From the NCBI GenBank assembly GCA_002794785.1, contig NBBA01000002.1, positions 2,728,001 to 2,792,000 of the forward strand: a DNA stretch of 64,000 nucleotides, read 5' to 3'. The position numbers and the translations under genes were made by a program. The stretch's first letter is position 1, and each line of letters starts with the position of its first letter. A model generated the notes under the pieces. It was given only the letters and a program-made list of their open reading frames with translations. It did not search any database and had not been told where the DNA came from. The stretch comes from Coniferiporia sulphurascens (taxonomy: Eukaryota > Basidiomycota > Agaricomycetes > Hymenochaetales > Hymenochaetaceae). Positions 1 to 15,669 of this stretch are shown here, one piece after another.

Positions 1-1938
<1,938 letters not shown>

Positions 1939-3356
1939 GACCTCATTCAATCATCCCCGGACATGGAATACCCACAGTTGTATATCACTATCGTCATCCA
2001 TATCCCTCGCGCCTGTAGCAAGCCGATAGCCAGAGGCGCTTATTTGACACTCGTCCATTGACACATCTCACCACATCTTTCATTTTTTATTATCCTCACT
2101 ACTAGCAGGCTCAATAGAATTCACAAATTACGGCCCAGTCAGGCTATCCGCGGACTGACTAGCCCCTCTTTTTCTCTGGTTCTGGTCTTTAGCGAGCATC
2201 TATCTATTTTGGTCTATGGAGGGAAGAAACACTTTGGAAGGAATAATTGTTTTTTTTTCATTCTTTATATTTGCTATCGCTTCTACATTTTCACTTACAT
2301 CTGTACTACTATAAGTACAATAACGGAAGCAGCATACGAGTTCCTCATTGCACTTTTCATCGGTCATCAAGTCAGCAGACGTAAGGTACAGAGGGAGATA
2401 AGTGTTTCGGTGTTTCTCAGGGCTGTTTTGGCATTTTTCCCAGACACGGCGGGTCGACGGTCCCGAGATAAAACGCTTTTGATCCGACTTCACGCCCAAT
2501 TCATATTGATCTGCAATTTGAATGTCCACGTACGACAATTAATGCTGCCTTACGGCTCCGACGGGACGCAGCGCCTGGGAAAATGTAAGGAGGTTCGAAG
2601 AGAGTGGGAAATGAGGGGCAAGCCTGAGGGATCGTAATCTCTAGTGCTGGGAAGTCAAGGTGAAACCGGATGGCATCTTGAGGCTATTCTGGACTGGAGT
2701 TTCAATAATGGTAGGTTATTCGACTGAAATGCGCAGAACGGAACGGGCCCATTAAATAATACATATTAGCACGCTACAGGTGTACTTGAATAATATACAT
2801 ACCAGTGCATTATGCGGCCGCACAGCGCACCTGAAATGGCCGCCGACCCCTGTCATCACTGCGCGCCGGCCCCTTGTTTGACTCTGTGATGTTAATTTTA
2901 TGGCCGATTAAAAGCAGAATCAGCACTTCAGGCTCCTTCAGCTCTTCCTTCCCATCCTTGGTCTCGTGTCTTATCAGCGGAATAACAAAAGTCAGGAGCC
3001 CTGCGGGGAACCCGAGTACTCAGCGATAACTTGGAAGGGAGTAGTTTCACCCGGAAGCAACCGCATCTCGCGCTTTGTCATCAGCTTCATAGGCCGACCG
3101 CCGGTCACCGTGAGTAAGCGCAACTCCCAAGGTCAAGCTTTCTCTTTAACTCTCGTCTTTGCGCTGGCGCTCCGGGACTTGCTCTACATTCAAAGGCGTT
3201 CCTAAATTTCGTTTGACCCAATTCCATCAACAGGCTTCCGTCATCCGTCCCTCTCTATACTGAATCATCAGTCCTACGTGTTTGGTCGCACGAAGCGTCG
3301 GCCTCGCACGAATAGCTTATTGAGCGGCCAACGAGACTTTCTCCGCAACCCCCACC
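1939..3356. other. Intergenic, 3' flank of GH47 gene and promoter of copper ATPase gene
   Basis: No supported gene. A frame of about 140 codons at 2209-2637 lacks any family pattern and is very rich in Phe/Ile/Cys at its start, as expected of chance translation. The last 300 bases before the ATPase ATG are pyrimidine-rich and presumably hold its promoter and 5' UTR; no clear TATA box was seen. Confidence 0.6.
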
Positions 3357-6300
3357 ATGTCCTCCCTCTCGAATGCGTTCAGCAGTCTCTTTGCAAAGAC
3401 ACCGCTGTCTGCCGCGTTCGGGTCCAATGTCCACCTACCTGATGCGGAGGACAAGTCGCTGCTCGCTGATCAGAAAGTCCAAGGTGATGTCGAGAAGTGT
3501 GATCTCAGAATTGAAGGGATGACGTGCGGGTCGTGTGTTGAGGTTCGTACTCGTACTATCTTTGGTCGACGTATTTCTGAAGGCAGTAATCTAGTCGATA
3601 GAGGGTATGCTGCGCGGTCAGGACGGGATCCTCGACGTGAAGGTTGCTCTACTTTCCGAGCGCGGTGTCGTCGAGTACGACCCTTCAATGTGGACGGTTG
3701 AAAGGATTGTCGAGGTACGACTCTATATCAGTTAGACTGTCAAACATCGACTAAACAAGCTGTTGACAGGAGATTGGCGACATGGGTTTCGACGCGACTG
3801 TCATCCCACCGAGCCGCACCGACTCTATCACACTGAGGATATTCGGCATGACATGCTCCTCTTGCACCAATAGCATCGAATCCGGTTTGAAGTCTGTTCC
3901 CGGAATTACTAGTGTTGCCGTTTCCCTTGCGACAGAAACGGCTAAGATTGAATTCGACCGCGTACTGATCGGCCCCCGCGAAATGGTTGAACGTATCGAA
4001 GACATGGGCTTTGACGCGGTCGTCAGCGACCACGAAGATGCAACACAAGTGCGCTCGCTTACGCGTTCTAAAGAAATCCAGGAGTGGCGTAGACGCTTCT
4101 GGACGGCATTTTCTTTCGCACTACCCGTGTTCTTTTTCGGAATGGTGGCCGACCACATTCCCTTCCTGCGACCCATCGTGGAGTATAAGATTGCGACAGG
4201 CCTTTATATGGGCGATGTCGTTTCGCTTATCTTGACAACACCGGCGCAATTTTGGTTGGGTGCAAAGTTCTACAGGAACACATACAAGGCCATTAAACAT
4301 CGCACAGCAACGATGGATGTACTGGTCACAATTGGAACTACTGCCGCATATATGTACTCAGTGTTTGCTATGATTGCGGCGGCTTTCGGTAATGACCCGG
4401 ATGACCGTCCTTCTGTCTTCTTTGACACAAGCACTATGCTCATCATGTTCGTCTCCCTTGGACGCTACCTCGAAAACAAGGCGAAGGGAAAGACAAGCGC
4501 TGCTCTCACAGATCTTATGGCACTCAGTCCAAGCATGGCTATTATCTACACCGACGCACCAGCGTGCACTCAGGAGAAGAAAATTGCCACAGAACTCTTA
4601 CAGCCTGGAGATACAGTGAAACTAGTTCCCGGTGACAAGGTCCCCGCAGACGGTACGGTCATTCGCGGCTCTTCGAGCATCGATGAGAGTGCCGTGACGG
4701 GTGAGCCTATGCCAGTAGTAAAGCAAACTGGAGACACCGTAATCGGCGGCACCGTAAACGGCCTAGGGACCTTCGACATGGTGGTTACCCGTGCAGGGAA
4801 GGACACGGCACTCGCGCAGATCGTAAAACTCGTCGAGGATGCACAAACGTCAAAGGCGCCGATCCAGGCGTTTACGGACCGCATCGCGGGCTACTTCGTT
4901 CCGACCGTCATTGCACTCGCGATCATCACATTTGTCGCATGGATGTCTATCTCGTATATTGTGCCCGACGCGTCCCTTCCCATGCTCTTCCACATGCATG
5001 GTGCTTCTAAGTTTGCAGTATGTCTTAAGCTATGCATTTCTGTCGTTGTCGTTGCTTGCCCTTGTGCACTTGGTCTCAGTACGCCGACTGCAATCATGGT
5101 TGGTACAGGCGTCGGCGCACAGAACGGGATTCTAATCAAAGGCGGTCGCGCGCTCGAGGCAAGCAAGAGTATTCGTAGCGTCGTGCTTGACAAGACAGGC
5201 ACAGTTACGGACGGAAAGCTGAAAGTTGCATCATTATCGTGGGTTCCGGGACCTGGAGCCGATACTCACACAGACACGCCCAATTTATCGAAGTTTAACG
5301 AACAACCTCTTTCGGCGGTATGCGCCGACGGCATCACCTCGCGCGCCGCGGCGCTTGCAATGGTTGCAGCGACCGAGGCGCGTTCCGAGCACCCGCTCGC
5401 TAAGGCTGCAGCAGCGTACGGTAAAGACCTTGTCGCAAAGTCGATGTCGGACGTCCCGGACGTGAACATCGTAGCCTTCGAAAGCGTGACTGGCGCAGGT
5501 GTCAAGTCGACCATTACTATCGGTGGCTCCAGCACACACTACACCGTGTATGTTGGCACTGAGCGCTTCATCACTTCATCCGACGACAGCGGACACCTGC
5601 CACCGTCACTTACGGCTTTTGCTGAACGTGAAGAGGCATCTGGGTGGTCGGTCATCTACGTCGCGCTTGCAAGCTCTCTGTCAGCATCGCTCAAGTCCTC
5701 AGCCCCTCCGCGGCCGATCCTTGCAATTTCCTTATCCGATTCCCCGAAACCCTCGTCCGCACAGGCGGTCAGAGCATTACAGAATATGGGTATCGAGGTG
5801 AACATGATGACCGGCGACGGACTCACAACTGCACTGGCGATTGCGAAGGAAGTCGGCATCAACTCGGAATGTGTATGGGCAAGGATGAGTCCGAAGGGGA
5901 AGGCAAAGATAGTTTCAGAAATGATGGAGAAGAACAAAGGCGGGGTCGCAATGGTAAGAGTATACTCTTCTGGCGATTTTATACTGCATTCTAATATAAC
6001 CAAAGGTCGGGGATGGTATTAATGATGCGCCAGCACTTGTCGCCGCTGAGCTTGGTATCGCCCTTTCTTCCGGTACTTCTGTCGCCGTCGAGGCCGCCGA
6101 TATCGTTCTCATGCGCTCTGACCTCCTCGACGTCGTCGCTGCTCTTCATCTCTCGCGTAAGATTTACAGCGTCATTCGACGAAATTTGGTTTGGGCATGC
6201 ATCTACAATGTGCTTGGGGTTCCGCTTGCAATGGGTTTATTCCTGCCTCTTGGTCTGCACCTGCATCCCATGATGGCTGGTGCGATGATGGCATTCTCGA

Positions 6301-6515
6301 GTGTAAGCGTCGTATCGAGCAGCCTAACACTCAAATGGTGGCGTCGTCCAGAGGACAGCATCATGCCCGGGGAAGTGCTCCCGGGCGGCTCGATGTGGGA
6401 CAGCCTTCGTTCCGTCATTTCCGATACCTGGGAGTCAACGCGCGCACTGGTGAGAGGCCGAAGCGACAAATCTGGGTACAGCCAACTGCCTGTGGAAATG
6501 TCCGAGACCGTCTGA
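3357..6515 (+). CDS. CCC2: Copper-transporting P1B-type ATPase (Ccc2/ATP7 family)
   Basis: This is an ATP-driven Cu(I) pump that loads copper into the secretory pathway, for example for multicopper oxidases and laccases, and receives copper from the Atx1 chaperone. Four exons (3357-3542, 3595-3714, 3770-5953, 6006-6515) with 52-55 nt introns give about 999 residues, the normal length. Two N-terminal heavy-metal-associated domains carry GMTCGSC (about residue 55) and GMTCSSC (about 128). They are followed by membrane segments, the TGEP actuator loop (about 412), the copper-binding CPC in transmembrane helix 6 (about 532-534), the phosphorylated Asp of DKTGT (about 576) and the hinge GDGINDAP at the start of exon 4. 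All catalytic residues are present. Codon 1 is the first ATG in frame and lies just before a Ser-rich leader. No copper-response element was identified. Confidence 0.97.
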
Positions 6516-8877
6516 TTCGTCAAACAAGTATCATCAAATTACTTTATTTGTACTATTCGTACGTAGGAATGGAGGCTCCTCTCTCTCTTGTCTGTCTTCC
6601 GTTGGGATTAATGCACAGAATGTATACTAGTGGCATTTCTGCCTACCCTTTAGCTTTTCTGAATGCGGCTTTCTTTTCGCGCAAACATATTTATTTTGTC
6701 GTCATTGCGGTCTGCCTTTTTTGATACAGAACACTCTCCTTTTTATTTAGATTTGTTGATTTTCTGAATGCCAGATTCCTTTGGCGAGTGTAGACGTCTA
6801 TAAAGTGCGCCATGCCGACTGCCAAAGATGTTTATAGGCGTTGCAATTCTTGCACTCGAATGAGTGGGTGCCGAAATCATCCCTGCAATCTCCTTGGATT
6901 TCCACACCGGATTAATTTTCACTGTTCAACGTTCGCCCCATCTCGGTGTTTTGCGGATGGGCGCGTCCAACTTGAGGTTACTATCACGGCCGCACCGGGA
7001 GTTCGATTGCGCGGACGTAGTTGTGGGGATTTGCTGTCGTCTGTGTGGTATACAGTATGTGTCTGCTGATTTAGAGTCCTCGAATAGATACTGCGCAATA
7101 TCGTATCGGGTGGGGACGAGTAGTCCATTTCGGCGTGTTTCAGACCCTTGCCGGCGTACCCGGCGTGCCCTTTCTTCGATTACTACTATCTTTTTTTTCT
7201 CCGATGATTGAGAGAATGGAGTCCATGATGTCCATCTAGTACACTCCGACTCACGATGTCAAATTTTCAGCAGGCGCCGCTTTTGCATTGTTTTCTCCAA
7301 GCCATTCAAGTCGTGGTTTTTTTCAATTTTTTCTAACTTTCTTATTACAATATTAGACTTATTAACGTGGCGGGGACACTCAGACCTGTTGAAGTACTAC
7401 TACTACTTACCATCATAGTGCGGACGATCCCGCGGCAAATCCCAAAATAAAGTGTTAAGGTTCCTGAAAGCTGTGCAATATTATTGGCGTCGTTTTTATA
7501 TGCAGTAACTATCACTGTCTCGAATTTGAAATAACATCGCAGTCCACAACTCTAGTCTGAACTGTTCTGTATTTGCAATAACTTCTGCGTATTCTTCAAG
7601 ATGGGCTATGGTGTTACTGCTTCTATCCGGAGAACGGTTCGAGAAATCTCCGTAATAAATTTTCTAATGAAAGGAGGGTAATACTGTAAGACTACGTCAA
7701 ATCAAGTCGCTTTTTAAAGGCTACCCACAATTCCGCAACCACCTTTCATCTTCAGACTATCTCCAACTTTCGTAACCACGGCTGCAAAACTGTTTCTCAC
7801 GCAATATTAATCATCTGTTGCTACTATTCGAAGCTTAAATTCACACCCGTTTCTCATCAGATCCTGTCGAGGTTCAACAACTTGGAGGGTCGCCGTCAGT
7901 AGTGGTGATGCTGTATCTTGAACTTCATTCTTTTGGCGAGTGTTATAGTTACTTCAGGCTCATCAGATTATCACCAAGTTAACTGCTTTTTTGGTCCATC
8001 AATCTGGAACGTTGAACATGTTAACCGACATAGGATTCTTTGGTTGAGTTGAGGCATGCGTATGGGAAGAGATCAAGCTGATAGGATCTAGGCTGTGTAT
8101 ATCCGATCTCACTGCAAGATAGATCTACATTCTCCAGGGTGGAAATAACTCTTCAGACATGGGGGCAAGGACCATGTGTCCTTTGTCGCCGGAAAGAGGG
8201 AAAAGGGATTGTCATATTTCCCTCGAGAACCCTCTATTCCAGACAACAATTGAGGATGTTCACGAGCTCCTCTGTCCTAAGCCTCTTCGAAGGTAGACCT
8301 TTTGGCAACTACCAACGAGTCCTCGCGATTCCGACATGTACCCTACGAGAATGGGTGGGGTTGTTACCCCTCGATATTAGTTCCGTCTCGATCTTAAGAA
8401 CACTACTATTCGAGTAGAATCAAACCAGAACGCCGTCTCGAAAACAGAGAATCAGGATGGCCCTAGTCCTAAGGCCGGAAATACACAACTATCAGATGTA
8501 AGTAATAAGAAGTCGCGGGCGCCTTCATTGGGCGCGCTGTGTACTTATTGTTAGTGTACGCACGGAAACATGCAGTTGATGCAAGAAATGCGGATGGGGG
8601 GTGATAGTGGTAATGCAGAGGAGAGTCGTAAAAGTGATGTCAAAATAATGTTAACGGGGGTTGAACCCGAGATGCAAAAAGTCAAAGAGGGATAGACGGG
8701 GCAAGGAAAAGGATGTTAGTATACAGTGCATGATACAGCCGTAAATCCGTCGGGTAAGATTGGAACCACGTGTAACGAGGGCGTAGTGTATGTGTTGAAC
8801 AGAGTGAGACATGGTATTTGAGATCATGAAATATGTGGAGGGAGTTGTGTGTTGAACAACGAGATGAAGGAAGTACA
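6516..8877. other. Intergenic between convergent genes; AT-rich, no gene seen
   Basis: This 2.4-kb spacer lies between the converging 3' ends of the copper ATPase and MTHFR genes. It is AT-richer than its flanks, with short T- and A-runs around 7190-7400. Open frames are short and show no family pattern in either strand. Both 3' UTRs must end here. No repeat or RNA gene was recognised. Confidence 0.6.
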
Positions 8878-11070
8878 TCAATGCACGCCGTTGACTTTGA
8901 CGTCAGAGGTTGAGCTCTGCTGAGCCCTGTATGACTCGCCCGCGGCAAGGAAGGGCTTGAAGATAGCATCCGGGCTCTTGAAGTCGTTATGGACAACGTT
9001 GACGAGGAAGGCAGTCTCCGTGAGATCCGTAATCAGCTGCCGTGCTGGGGACTCGGGTTCATAGAAACGCGCCCATTGCCCGCCGAGCTCGAACGCCTCG
9101 TCCTGATCATGACATAGAAACGGGTTAGCTTTCCAGCAAAATAAACTATAGATTACTTTTCCAAACGCACCTTCCAAGCCATAAAGCTCACGGCTTCGAC
9201 GATTGTCGGCTGGATGACTTCCTTTCCGGGGAATACACCCCAAGTCACCGCGTTGGGACCCTCTGAGTGGGTGTTCGTGCGGAGATCGCCGCGCTTATTG
9301 ATCGCATAGTACGTGATGTGCGCGTCACGCTCTATGTGTGGGAGGAGTGCAGCGAGTAGGCCGGGCTGTACGAAGAACTCAAGGTACGCCTTTTGGTAGA
9401 CGTATCCGTTCGACGGACCCCAACCGTGCACCTTGTCGTCCGACCGTGCACCGTTCACTGCAGGTTGTGAGTTGATCGTGAGGAAACCAAGTCGGTTCAT
9501 CTCTGCGAGCTGCGCGCCGATGACGCCCGTCTCGGCGGAAGGCACCTGATCAGACCATGGAAGTGCGGGCAGGTCGGACAAACAGAAACGCGCGAAGAGT
9601 TCTGCAACCTCAGAGAAGGTCGTTGGGGAACCCCAGATCTTTAACGCTTCCTCTTTCTGATATAAGGAAAGAGATTGAAAAAGGGGTCAGGGGTAGTGTA
9701 GAGAATACATACAGTCTGCTTTATCCAGACACCATAGCCATCAAGTTCACCGAAAGCAGGACTGCGGGAGTCACCAAATCGGCCGTTAGGGTACTCATCC
9801 CAGTTCTCCGTGCGGGCGATGTATGACTTGGTCCTGTTCGCCCAGAATATTGGCCTAATGGTCTCAGTCCGCCGATTGGGTGTAAGGCTCTGTACGTATG
9901 TCAGCGAGCATGCTTCAATAGGGCGAACTTTAGCCTTACTTGTCGCCAGGGGAGGGGCTTGATAGTCTCAACACGAGGCACGAGGTTCAGTTCTTCAAGC
10001 AGCATCTTAGTCGCCTTCTCCAGGTTCATAGTGTAGAAATGTAAGCCACGAATGCCAAGATCCTCTTGGAGGATGCGCCTGCACATTTCCGCTACGAGCT
10101 TCGTGCCGATTGCGCGGACCCTTTCGTCATCATTCTTATACGGTTCAAGTGCGTCCATGAAGGACTTCGGGATGATGGTCTTCGCGAGGCTTGTCGCACG
10201 CATGAAGCCGTTCCAAGTCTGGAGGGGTGCAATGCCGGGAATAATAGGAATAATGATACCCGCCGCCCGTACTGCACGGACCCAAGAAATGAAGATCTCA
10301 ACGTCGTAGAACATCTGCGTGAAAATGAAGTCCACGCCAGCATCGATTTTCTCCTTCAGACACTTCATTTCGAATGCGAGTTCATCGGGCGAAAGGAGCA
10401 TGTGCTGGGGGAAACCCGCTACAGCGATGTCGAAATAGTCGCCGTACTGCTCGCGGATATGCTGTACGAGGTCGACGCCGTGCACGAAGCCGCCCTCCGT
10501 CGCTTCCCACTCATCCTTGCCCTGAGGAGGGTCTCCACGCAGTGCGAGAATGTTACGACACCCGTGTTGCTTGGCCTCCTGTAGACGATAACCGAATGGA
10601 ACCGATAACCATGTTAGTAGACCAATAGACAGAGGCCCGGTGAGCAGCGAACAGCGAGCACGCACCCTAAGCGCAATGTCAACCTTCTCCTTCGGCATGT
10701 TCGTACAAGTCAAATGCATGCAAGTCTCGATGCCGATGAGACTTTGACACGTCTTGACCATCTCAGAGGTAAGGTCGGACGTTCGCCCCCCTGCGTTCCT
10801 GAATAAATGCGCCTTTCAAGACCTCTTTCATACATCCGGCAAAGGATAAGTACCATGTAATATCAATAAACTCAGGCCCTAGCGCGCGCATGCGCTCTAT
10901 ACGGTCCAAAAGGTTTTGCAGGCCCTGCGCGACACTCGATCAGCTGACAGGCCGATGGGCTGCTTTAGCTTTGGTTGGCTCACCTGGGCAGTGCGCGGGG
11001 GGAAGTATTCGAACGACCACCATATTCTATCTTCCTTAGTCGCTAGCTCGATTTTTTGCGTGATTCTCAT
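8878..11070 (-). CDS. MET13: Methylenetetrahydrofolate reductase (MTHFR)
   Basis: MTHFR reduces 5,10-methylene-THF to 5-methyl-THF with FAD and NAD(P)H, supplying the methyl group for methionine synthesis in the cytosol. The start ATG is at 11070; the first exon ends in SFEYFPPRTAQ. Later exons carry FIDITW, ETCMHLTCTNMP, NILALRGDPP, FIFTQMFYDV and IIPIIPGIAP of the catalytic TIM barrel. The linker shows RPIFW and DEYPNGRFGDSRSPAFGELD. The C-terminal regulatory domain (S-adenosylmethionine-responsive in eukaryotes) shows TINSQPAVNG and DKVHGWGPSNGYVYQKAYLE. At least six short introns interrupt it. The ITWNAGG version of the first motif and the NSQPAVNG segment resemble yeast Met13 more than Met12. 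The C-terminus ends about 25 residues beyond the last conserved segment. It appears complete and intact. Confidence 0.96.
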
Positions 11071-11259
11071 GATGGGCGTAAGAAAGAGAGAAAATAAAAT
11101 GAAAGAGGGTACGCGACGACAAGCAGCAGGTGGCGGTTGCCCGACTTTTTGAAAGGTAAGAGTCTAAGTGTTATTTACGTATGCATTCGGGTTTTTGCCT
11201 CTCTTACTTAACACAAAAAAGGTAACATAAACTAGATTAAAACATATGTACATAGAGAA

Positions 11260-14200
11260 CTAGACTTGGGTATCGAACGATAAATCGGAAAAGAAGAAAT
11301 CATTATTTGGTGGAGGAAGGCCCGCTAGGAGTCCGCTAGGTATCTCCACCTTCTCGCCAGAAAGGTCTAAGCATTGGGTCAGCTCAAGTCCTTTATTTCA
11401 AAAGGGTGAGAAATAGCACGCACCAAGTAGTTTGATCTTCAACCCAATCTCCGTGAGGGCCTGCACGAACCCAGCCGTCTCCTGAGTTGCCACATGCCCA
11501 CCATCGCGCCGTAACATGTTGAGCCCATCCGTCCAGTCCGCCCAGCGCGATTGATCCGGCGCAATTTGATCCGCAAGCGAGCCTTCCGAAGTGAGCAGTG
11601 AGAACGAAAGCGGCGACGCCTGCAGCGGCGAGCTTGGCGGCACGTCTAGGTACTCGCGCAGCACGTTTGGCGGCGGCCCACACGTCCCGGTCGCGATCTC
11701 AGTGATCAGCGAGATGTCGAGCCGCTCCGGCAGATCCTCTAGGCCATTCCGCACCTGGAACTTCACAGCGCTATCAACGTAATGGAGGTGTTTCATTCCG
11801 TTGTCTAGCCGCATGAAGCGCCATGGCCGCGTTGGCCGGCGGCTAGCGTCTTTCGCAGATGTCGATGCAAGCGGGATGGCGTTGATAAACCACGCGCCCT
11901 GTAGAAGACATTGTACCCGCTGTTGTCGCACGAACTCATACGATTCTTTGTATAGCTTGGCACGAAGATTTCTGTGGAAAGTATATGTCAGCCGACAAAT
12001 ACAGACGGCAAGGAGTCCCAAGCCGTACCTGACAGGCACCCTACTCAACAAGTCGTCTTCGTTCTCCAATTCCTTCATCTGTCTGTCCCTCACAGCCCTA
12101 TATTCGCTTTCGAGGAAATCGCGCTCGACCTCGTGCCACGCGCGTACGTTCTCCTGTCTAAGCGCGACTTTCACTCTGGGGGGCATGTGATCAGTTATGG
12201 TCGTGTTGAAAATCAAGTACACTCACTGGCTCCGGGCTAATGCCACAACGCGCGCGAAGTCATCAACTGCCGCATTACTTTCATTCCACATCCTGTTGGC
12301 GGCATTACCATGCATAATTAGTCTATATTTGGAGAGGTGCTCGGAATCCGGGTGAAATGGTAACGAACCGCAGGATGAATTGAGTGGTAAGTACGTGAAC
12401 CTTATGGAAGTTAAGGAAGAATGGTTGGAAGGTCGTCGAAGTCGAATCTGCATAGTACGACGGAATCAGCAAAATATGTATGGAAAAAGTACTGAGTTGG
12501 ATGACTCTGGAAAAACGTACAGCCTGGGGCAAATATCTCCCAATACTCGCACAGCAACTCGACGACTTCGTTGGACGCCTTCGCCACCGGACATCGGCGC
12601 TCTTCCGATCTGTTAAGTTGCTCGAGCACGACCTTTGGTGTGTACAAATCCGGCTTAGTTCGTATTAGTGGCATCGGAGCAAAATGAGCGCACTTTAGCG
12701 AACGAATCGGGTCACTCTGTATAAAATGTTTCTGCACACCAAAGCTGGCGCGTTATACAAATTCGTTGAAGCAAAGAGTCCAAAATGGACCTACCAGACA
12801 ATCTAGCCCCAACACGCCGACATTTGCAAACTCTTGCGGGATATCCTCCGTGTCGAAGCCCAATTTACGCCACCTCCGCAGTCCACTTTCGTCGTCAGGA
12901 TCACGTTCCTCCTCGAGCTTGCTCATTTGCCACATATAGCGCAATGAATTAAAATGCTCCAGATTCCCAAGCGGGTCCACAGGCTCGTGTTTGCGGCGTA
13001 AAATAAAACGCACTTCATTCGCTTGGAAATCAAGGATGGAGGACGTCAAGTCGTCGATTACATGCGAGGACATCAAGCGCTAAAGCCCAGCTGAAGTAAG
13101 ATTTACCATGGGATAAATTGAGGTGCGAAGAACATACAACGACCGCCTTGCGAATATTCAGTCTCTCAAGTTCATGCGTGAATTCCTCCCAGTGCGTGTC
13201 CGTGGCGTGCGATAGGAGGGAGTTGATGAACATCATACTTTTAGCCCAATGTCACAATAAAACTTTCCGAATGCATTGAATTTAATTCGCGAACGTACCT
13301 ATTCAAAACCATCAAGCTATCTGCGCTCCCTAAACGGCTTACTATTATCTCCAATAAACCTCTCTCCCTCCTCATCTGCTCCCAGACTACGTCAAATCCG
13401 TATCTATACACACTACCAGGCGGCGCAGCGGGTGGCATGCGACTTGAGGAAGATACAATGGGGCCAGGCTGCGAACGCGGATCCGCCTCGACGAGTTTTT
13501 TGAGGATGGCAGTTGCAGGCCGGCAGACGTTAATGAGCGAATTGGAAGAAGAAAGAATCTGCACGACGACGTGAATGAAGGAGTGATCGAGCGTAGACCA
13601 GCCGTAGTCGAGCTCCATGAGATTTTGCATGGCATTGAGGGCATACTGAGGATTGATAAATACACAAAATTGACAGTCATATGGTGGATGCTACTCACCG
13701 CCAGAGTGTTGCCATGACTAACACCAATTACGTCGATGAGCTCTTTCAGTCCGTCTCTTTGCAAGAATTCGTTCGCAAATTGCTCTTCCTAATCGACGCT
13801 GAGATCCTAGCATTCCACGATGCAAGTTTGCACACTTACCCGGATAAACTTCTGCAGCGAGAAAAGCGTCATACGAACGTTTGTTCTCTCATCCCGAATG
13901 CTCAGCTTCTCGACGATTTCCGCTGCCTCGATGATCGGCGCGCTCACAAGCCTAACCAATTAAAAGATATTCCATGAGTTAAAAAACGACTTTCAGAAGC
14001 GCATAATCGACGCACTTGAGGTTGACCTTCCCCTTGATCTTCTTCCTCAAATTGTCGTCCGTCACTAGTTCGTCCGCCTCGTCTCGCAGAGCGTAAAGGA
14101 CCGGTGGCTCCTTTATCTTCAAATTTAGACATAATTGACGGATAACATCGTCGACAGCGAGCGTCGGCTCGATGCGAGCACGAACGACCGCGCCATCCTT

Positions 14201-14338
14201 GGTGGTGACAGAATTCGTGGGGACGAGAGCGCCCGACTTGGAGCTCGAGGGTGCCCCTGCAGCGCTTGCACCAGCGCCGCCACGGAGGGATGAGGCTGAC
14301 CTCAGACGTGATGAACCCGCGGTAGGATAAGCGTTCAT
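11260..14338 (-). CDS. ELMO/CED-12-like protein (ELMO domain plus PH-like C-terminus)
   Basis: ELMO proteins partner with DOCK-type guanine nucleotide exchange factors to activate Rac GTPases and actin remodelling. About ten exons can be joined with canonical splice sites, for example introns 13952-14015 and the last one ending just before the 38-codon final exon. The product starts with a low-complexity Ser/Ala leader and a Ras-binding-like segment. Next come armadillo-type helices (AMQNLMELDYGWSTLDHSF), the ELMO domain (FANVGVLGLDCL, SDPIRSLKCAHFAPMP) and a PH-like module ending in RWADWTDGLNML and EIGLKIKLL. The tail resembles the animal ELMO tail, with an acidic-aromatic end (PPPNNDFFFSD). 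The stop is at 11260-11262. An Agaricomycete DOCK partner is expected elsewhere. The family assignment rests on the order of these three parts; individual exon borders are less certain. Confidence 0.88.
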
Positions 14339-15669
14339 GGGCCTAGTTCACGATGTGAGTGACTGGGAAAGGACGTGAGCATACAGCCGATTTGATGAAT
14401 TTTCTTAAAAAGGGCGGTTCAGAAAAAGCGATGGATTGTCGTCTAGCATTTCTTGCGAAATTCCGACTGACGTGCAAATATATCAAGGTTCATCACAAAA
14501 GGACCATCAGGAAACGATGGAACGTTGTCCAGATAACGACCAGTGCTTATTGAAACATCATCAACTCACCTGAGCGAGGGTAGACCGTAGTCGAAGGCGG
14601 ACGATGGCGTAGACTCTGGACGCGACCGCCTGGAAAGACAGTGTCAGTAGGCATGACCGGCGTCGTTGGGCGGGACCTTCCCAAAATTGAGCGCGCCAAC
14701 ACCTGCGCTATCTGAAGAAAGACTCACAATATGCGTGAATGCGGGTTTAACAAGGTGAAAATAAGTGGAAGAGACGCGTCGGTCTCGTCAAAGTAATGTC
14801 CACAAGTATACTAGCGGAAAGCTGGAAGCCGTATGTCAAGATAGTAGGGATACGAAGTCTTTTCCCTCAGCTTTGCTCGGGTATGTCGTCGATGGAAACG
14901 GAGGTGTGGATGTTTGCCAACTGCCGTGGCGGGCGAGAGAGCCCTGGGAAATAAAGGGCTGTGTGCGGGTGCTATCCAGTACCGTTTTGTACGTACTCCG
15001 AGTCGGTCCTCCCCGTCGTCAAATTTCCGTTATACATATCCACAAGAATTGCCCAGCGTTATCTCCTCCCGAATTCCAATTCGTTTTACACTAAGACTGG
15101 GCTCTGTGGACATCCTGTAAAAGCGCCTTCATCACGGAAATTAATTAATTTCTGCAGTCAATCCCGTAAATGAAATATTATGGCGTAACACCGGCCGAAA
15201 TACATATTAACAACGTTCCATGCATACAGCCGGTCGACCTGGCGATGAGTGTCTGGAACTTGCTCCTCTCGGTTATATCTTCAGACTCTCTACTAGTACA
15301 CGCGACACAGTAAAAACTAGGGACATGCCTCTGCCGAATAGTCGTCAGGGGATTTTGGATAATACATACAAGTATCTAAGGAGGGCTATCCATAAGACTG
15401 AAAAAGTTCGCTACTTGTACACGTAGAGGATCACAGAAGGAACGATACATCAAATGTAATGAACATGCAAGAACGCGAAGAAACCATCTAATACATCGTA
15501 GGTACGTTACGTTTGAAACTACTCAGCGGCAAGACGTCAGTGAGAGCGAGGCGCGGAAGAACTTGGTGAGGCCCCTGGCTGTTCATCTACCTTGATATGC
15601 CGCTCATATACAAGGTCGCTTGTCCCTGGATAAGGAGCGGTGCGCAGCTCGGAAGTGGTCGGGCCCGGC
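14339..15669. other. Intergenic between ELMO and RBR genes; nothing recognised
   Basis: This 1.3-kb stretch holds the ELMO promoter at its left end and the 3' flank of the first RBR gene at its right. Short frames near 14765-15173 and 15220-15426 show no conserved pattern. I searched it for the missing C-terminal zinc tail of the RBR gene (Gly-Gly-Gly-Gln-Cys and Tyr-Leu-Phe patterns) and did not find it. Confidence 0.55.

Noticed and set aside
2209..2637. 142-codon open frame between GH47 and copper ATPase genes
   Set aside because: Translation is a chance-like mix of Phe/Ile/Cys then Arg; no family pattern, no splice partners.
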